Part shown: positions 60,201-64,000 of the stretch, piece after piece
How the letters are laid out: the number at the start of each line of letters is the position of its first letter
Position numbering within the stretch: the first letter of the stretch is position 1
From: Phytoseiulus persimilis
Lineage: Eukaryota; Arthropoda; Arachnida; Mesostigmata; Phytoseiidae
Assembly: GCA_037576195.1 (NCBI GenBank)
Contig: CM075104.1
Location: forward strand, 8,190,775 to 8,254,774
Length of the DNA: 64,000 nt
Reading direction: 5' to 3'
Position numbers and translations under genes: made by a program
The notes under the pieces: generated by a model
What the model was told of the DNA's origin: nothing
Databases searched by the model: none
Seen by the model: the letters and a program-made list of their open reading frames with translations, nothing else

Positions 60201-63200
60201 AATGAATTGCGGGAAGCCCTGAAGATTTTCTGCGGCTCCGAGCAAATTCATTTGGGGTCGGCAAAGCTTCCCTCCGACGGATTCAGCAGGTTCTCCTTAG
60301 TTCTAATACTCTGGCTTCCTTCCCGCCCATTTCTTAAGGCCATTGCAGCGGGGGGCTCTTTGGCAATTCCTTCCTCCGCGGTGGAAGATTTTCCAGTCGG
60401 TGGCAACGCCGGGGGAGCAGTGAGTGGAAACAGCGCGACAAAGCTCCTTAGAGCTGATTTGCTGACACGGGTCCAACCCACTGAAGGGGAGCGGTGCAGA
60501 ACGAAGGAGAACAACGAATGAGGCTCCGCTGATCCACTTTCTCTCGTCCATAAATTCCGTGCACGACGAGTGCTCGTCATTTCCCTCATTATCACTGACG
60601 CGGCTGTGGAGACGACTAGAGGAGAAATCCGCATTCAATATTTAGCGTCCCAATTAATTCATAGCCGCGGGCTGGGCTCCGAGCCCTCTCGCGTTCGTGG
60701 CTTGCTCTTGCTCCGATCCACGGCACTTCCGATCCGTCGTACGCCGTGGAATGATCGCGGAGTCCAGAGCGCTCGATGCGGCCGGGTCCAAAGCTCCAGT
60801 ATGGATTTCGCGTTCCGATGGGCAGTTTCCGTGGAAACCGGGATCCAGGGAACGAATCAGGGAAAGAGCTGAGTTCGCACCGGTCCGTACACCGGGGCAA
60901 GCGACAGCCCGTGCCATCAGGTCTTGCGGACTCCAGGGTTTCTTCGTGCTTCCCGATAGATCCTCGATGCGGCGATGCTGCTGCAGCGGCATCGCGGCTT
61001 CTTGTTGTCGCTGCGGTAGCCGTTGCTGTCGTTGTTAGTGATGTTGTCGTTCTTGTTCTGCGGGCGGCCTTCTTACTGCCCTAATAGGATTCACTGTCGA
61101 GCCGGGACACTCGATCCTGATGTCCGGCGGCTTAGGATGTCCTGAACTCACGGAGGACAAGACAATATGCTGTTTGAGGGCCGATGTGCCTGTCCTAATC
61201 CTCTTTGTAAGAGTTCAAATTTGTCTTGGCAGCAGAGTTGTTCTGTCCATCACGCCTCCGTATGAGGTTCCCGCTATTGACTTCATATTTTTCCCTCTCC
61301 CGATGAGACGGCCGAGCCGAAGTGAGATTGTGGACGAGAAGAACGGGGATATATCTGAGCGGGCGACCAGGGCCCAGGAGAAAACAGAAGTCGCACGGTT
61401 ACGGACAACGGTGACAAAGGAATGGTAACTCCTGAGCCGGCATACAGAGCGGGAACTCAGGAATCGGATTCCCGCGACTTGATTCCCTGCAATCATGTGC
61501 GAGTTCCTTTCGACCTGAAGTAGCACATCAGATGGTGGACACGCATACGCGATCGCTCTAGAGCGGCGCATCGACCGGTAGTTCCGGAGGAACACTGGCC
61601 GCTCTCGTCTATATTGCCCCATAGAAGGTGTGCGTCCATCTTCGATTCAAACAACAGCCGATAGCGCTCTTCTTGAGCGTCAACGACTCGCATCGCCGCG
61701 AGATCATCTCCCGAGGGCGTGAACGTCCTTCGGTTGCAGTTCTGGGACCGTGCCTCGTTCTCAGCGTACTGGAAACTTTCGCCACGCGTCCGCACCTCTG
61801 ATATTTTTAGGGGGGGAAAAATCAAGGACGCAGAGCAGGATCAGCTCTCGGGTGCCTCCCACCATTTACCTGAGATCCATTCGGTTTTCTCCTTTTGTCG
61901 AATGAGTGCTCAGTGTTGGCATTGACACGGAACACGTGGTCAGCCTCGCCGCATGAGCCTTTCCCGAACAAGACCTCGGAAGGGGCGGGAATGGGCCATA
62001 TGTCCGAGCCCACGTGTCGAGTGTTTGTCGGAAGGATTGGGAAAGGGGTAAGCAGTCCCACTTGAGCAACGGATCGGAAGCACGACTCCTGCCGAGATGT
62101 GGTCAGGGCGAGGAATATACTGCGCAGCCTAGCCAGGGACGTTCCCTGTCGCCCAGATATACAGCCGCGAAATTCAGGGTCGCATTTCGAGTTTCCGGAG
62201 GTGAGAATGAATACAACTATCCGTGGAAAGTCTCGCCGAACTCCACCGGGAGACACCGAATTCTGGAGCTACAGAGGCACTTCTCACGAGATATCGCAGC
62301 AGCTGAACGATCGCTCAAGAGGGGGGGGGGGGGGGGGGCGAGTGAAGCATCAGAAAGTTCCACGACCGGGAGTTGCCACCGCCGCGCTCGGACCCGGTGC
62401 TGGAAGTGGTATCAAGCCCGCTTAGATGTCGCCCTCGCTAATCAAATTGTGCGACGCTCGGTAAACTCCGAATGACACTTAACGCTTCCCAGGGGCGCTC
62501 TTCTCCGTGGCCGCTTGCTCAACTGACTGACTGCTCGCTCGCCTCATTGGTTGGTGAGTCGGTTGGATATCCTCGGAGGGGAAGCACAGACTCCTGTTCC
62601 GTCTCCATCGTTTCTCATCTGTGTCTGCGACGAAATCGTTGGGACACAACAGATTCACCGTCTCCGTCTGTTTGTTCATGGCACATAACCGCACCGGTGT
62701 TTCCTCACGCGCGGAACACCGGAGCAGGAGGAAAGAACCGACTCAGCCGCGAACTACCCACCTGAGCACTGCGGAACTGCTAAATTATTGGAGGCTTCGA
62801 TTCGACTAGATCCAAACTCGACGTCTTTGAGTCACAGTACACTTGCCAATGGAAACCTCTACCGTGTCATCAATAAATCATAGAGTCGCTATTATCCGCA
62901 ATGGCAGCGTCTTGTGGTCTACGCAAAAACTACTCCGAGCTGGGTCGGTCAGCATTGGGTGTTGTAATTCATTTAGGCTCCTTATCATCCTCCGCTGTTG
63001 TACCGCTCGCTTAAGGACAACAAAGGCACCGACAGACGACGCCAGCGGTTGCGACATCCGTGGTTTTGCCGTCGGGTTGACGTTGCTTGGGATCTGTAAA
63101 CAGATCGAGATTTACGACAATTGAAGCGTCACGACGCTGCAGGCTATGGGAAGCGGTCGCTCCGTTCGCCGAGGGCAAGTGTCAAGTGGATTTGCGTACG

Positions 63201-64000
63201 AATTGAGCTGGTGGCACGAAAAGTACAGCGTTGTCGAACGTGCACGGCTGATTATTCACGCGTGGAAATCAGGGGGAGGGGTGGGGTAACTTCTCGAGCC
63301 GCGAGGATTCCGGGAATCGGTACTTTGCGGGCCGTGCCGCGCGGGTGAGCTCTATGAATGCGTCTATCTGCTCGTCTCCCTCTCTGTGGAGCGACAGTTT
63401 TTCTTTGGATACTCGGAGCGAGTTTCGTGCTGTCGTAGTGGTTATACTAGTCAATCGAACACGCTACCAGTTAACTGAGATCGGTTTGCTGCTCGGCGCA
63501 ATTGGTTTTGATGTTGACTGCTCGCTGCCGATACGTTCATTCGAAGAAGGAGAAAGTTTCCGGAGAAGGCCTCAAGACGAGAGTGTCGAATTAAGCCGCT
63601 TCGCCAGCGGCGGCACTATTACATCGATCAAGTCCGCTATTCTCGCCGCAACCGCCCTCGCAACAGCAACAATAGCTTTGACCATCCGAACCGTTGTAGG
63701 AGGATAACGACCGGCATGCCATGACTAGCGACAGCGTTACGAATATGTGAGGCTGTGCGAGCAGCCCAAACAAATGACTTCCATGTGTCCAGACGAGCAA
63801 CGAGTGGTAATTGCAGGTTAATAAATAGTTTCGTTGAGGTTCTCGCCTGTGCTAGCAGCTGAGAAGATCTCTCTCGAGAAGCGACCGCAAGTGCTCGCTT
63901 TCTCCTGATGAAGCATAATAGACGGAGGAGCCTGGTCCCCCGCTTTCATTCTCAATGGAACGGAGATCTTCGGTCAAGTCCAGAATTCTCGAACGAACTC
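57259..64000. other. no recognisable gene; possibly intron of the 57-kb candidate gene
   Basis: I found no conserved peptide. Simple repeats include CAAC near 58408-58422, GCTTGCTT near 59020-59035, CGT repeats near 59070-59090 and a run of 18 G at 62321-62338. The frames 60015-60521, 61120-61428 and 63345-63707 (plus) are the longest but resemble nothing known. Confidence 0.4.

Noticed and set aside
62321-62338. Run of 18 G (and 17 G at 13899-13915) as a structured element
   Set aside because: Simple homopolymer tracts are prone to assembly and sequencing error, and nothing around them suggests function.

Overview
The window is animal nuclear DNA, most likely from an arthropod. The evidence is spliceosomal GT-AG introns, two conserved metazoan genes (FBXO28 and a mitochondrial-type 5-aminolevulinate synthase with heme regulatory motifs), and a dense mix of Helitron, hAT, Tc1-like, R1-clade and L2/CR1-like elements. 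The L2/CR1-like LINE relic recalls elements I know from ticks and mites, so a chelicerate is my best guess. Ticks, however, are known to have lost ALAS, so the lineage stays open. Gene density is low and base composition is near 50% GC.

Layout. 1-21,700: no recognisable gene; GC-balanced non-coding DNA with short simple repeats and one foldback MITE at 14.8 kb. 21,714-23,580 (minus): ALAS, whole protein in one coding exon, with a probable non-coding first exon and TATA box. 23.6-31.2 kb: intergenic, with a Tc1/mariner relic (27.35 kb) and a second MITE copy (28.06 kb). 31,215-33,785 (minus): complete six-exon FBXO28 gene, whose splice sites and 382-aa product could be resolved exactly. 34.8-36.0 kb (plus): dead L2/CR1-like LINE. 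36.4-36.5 kb: third MITE copy. 36.5-40.1 kb (minus): 5'-truncated, decayed R1-clade LINE with an ORF1/ORF2 ATGA overlap. 40,432-44,354 (plus): a non-autonomous Helitron with both termini, filled by 78 units of a 45-bp minisatellite without a single net length change. 45.8-47.2 kb: two decayed transposase fragments on opposite strands. 48,133-51,088: a hAT element with a second copy of the same family inserted into it in the opposite orientation, each copy flanked by its own perfect 8-bp target duplication. 51.1-55.7 kb: intergenic with a foldback repeat (54.1 kb) and a hairpin. 55.8-57.3 kb: CAG/GGC-rich stretch leading to a candidate first coding exon of a Q-rich protein (57,027-57,258, plus). 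57.3-64 kb: no recognisable gene; possibly intron of that gene.

The two identified genes are not functionally linked. ALAS makes the first committed precursor of heme in mitochondria. FBXO28 is an SCF ubiquitin-ligase substrate receptor. Most of the recognisable structure between 34 and 51 kb is transposable elements. I saw no rRNA, convincing tRNA, CRISPR array or bacterial operon.
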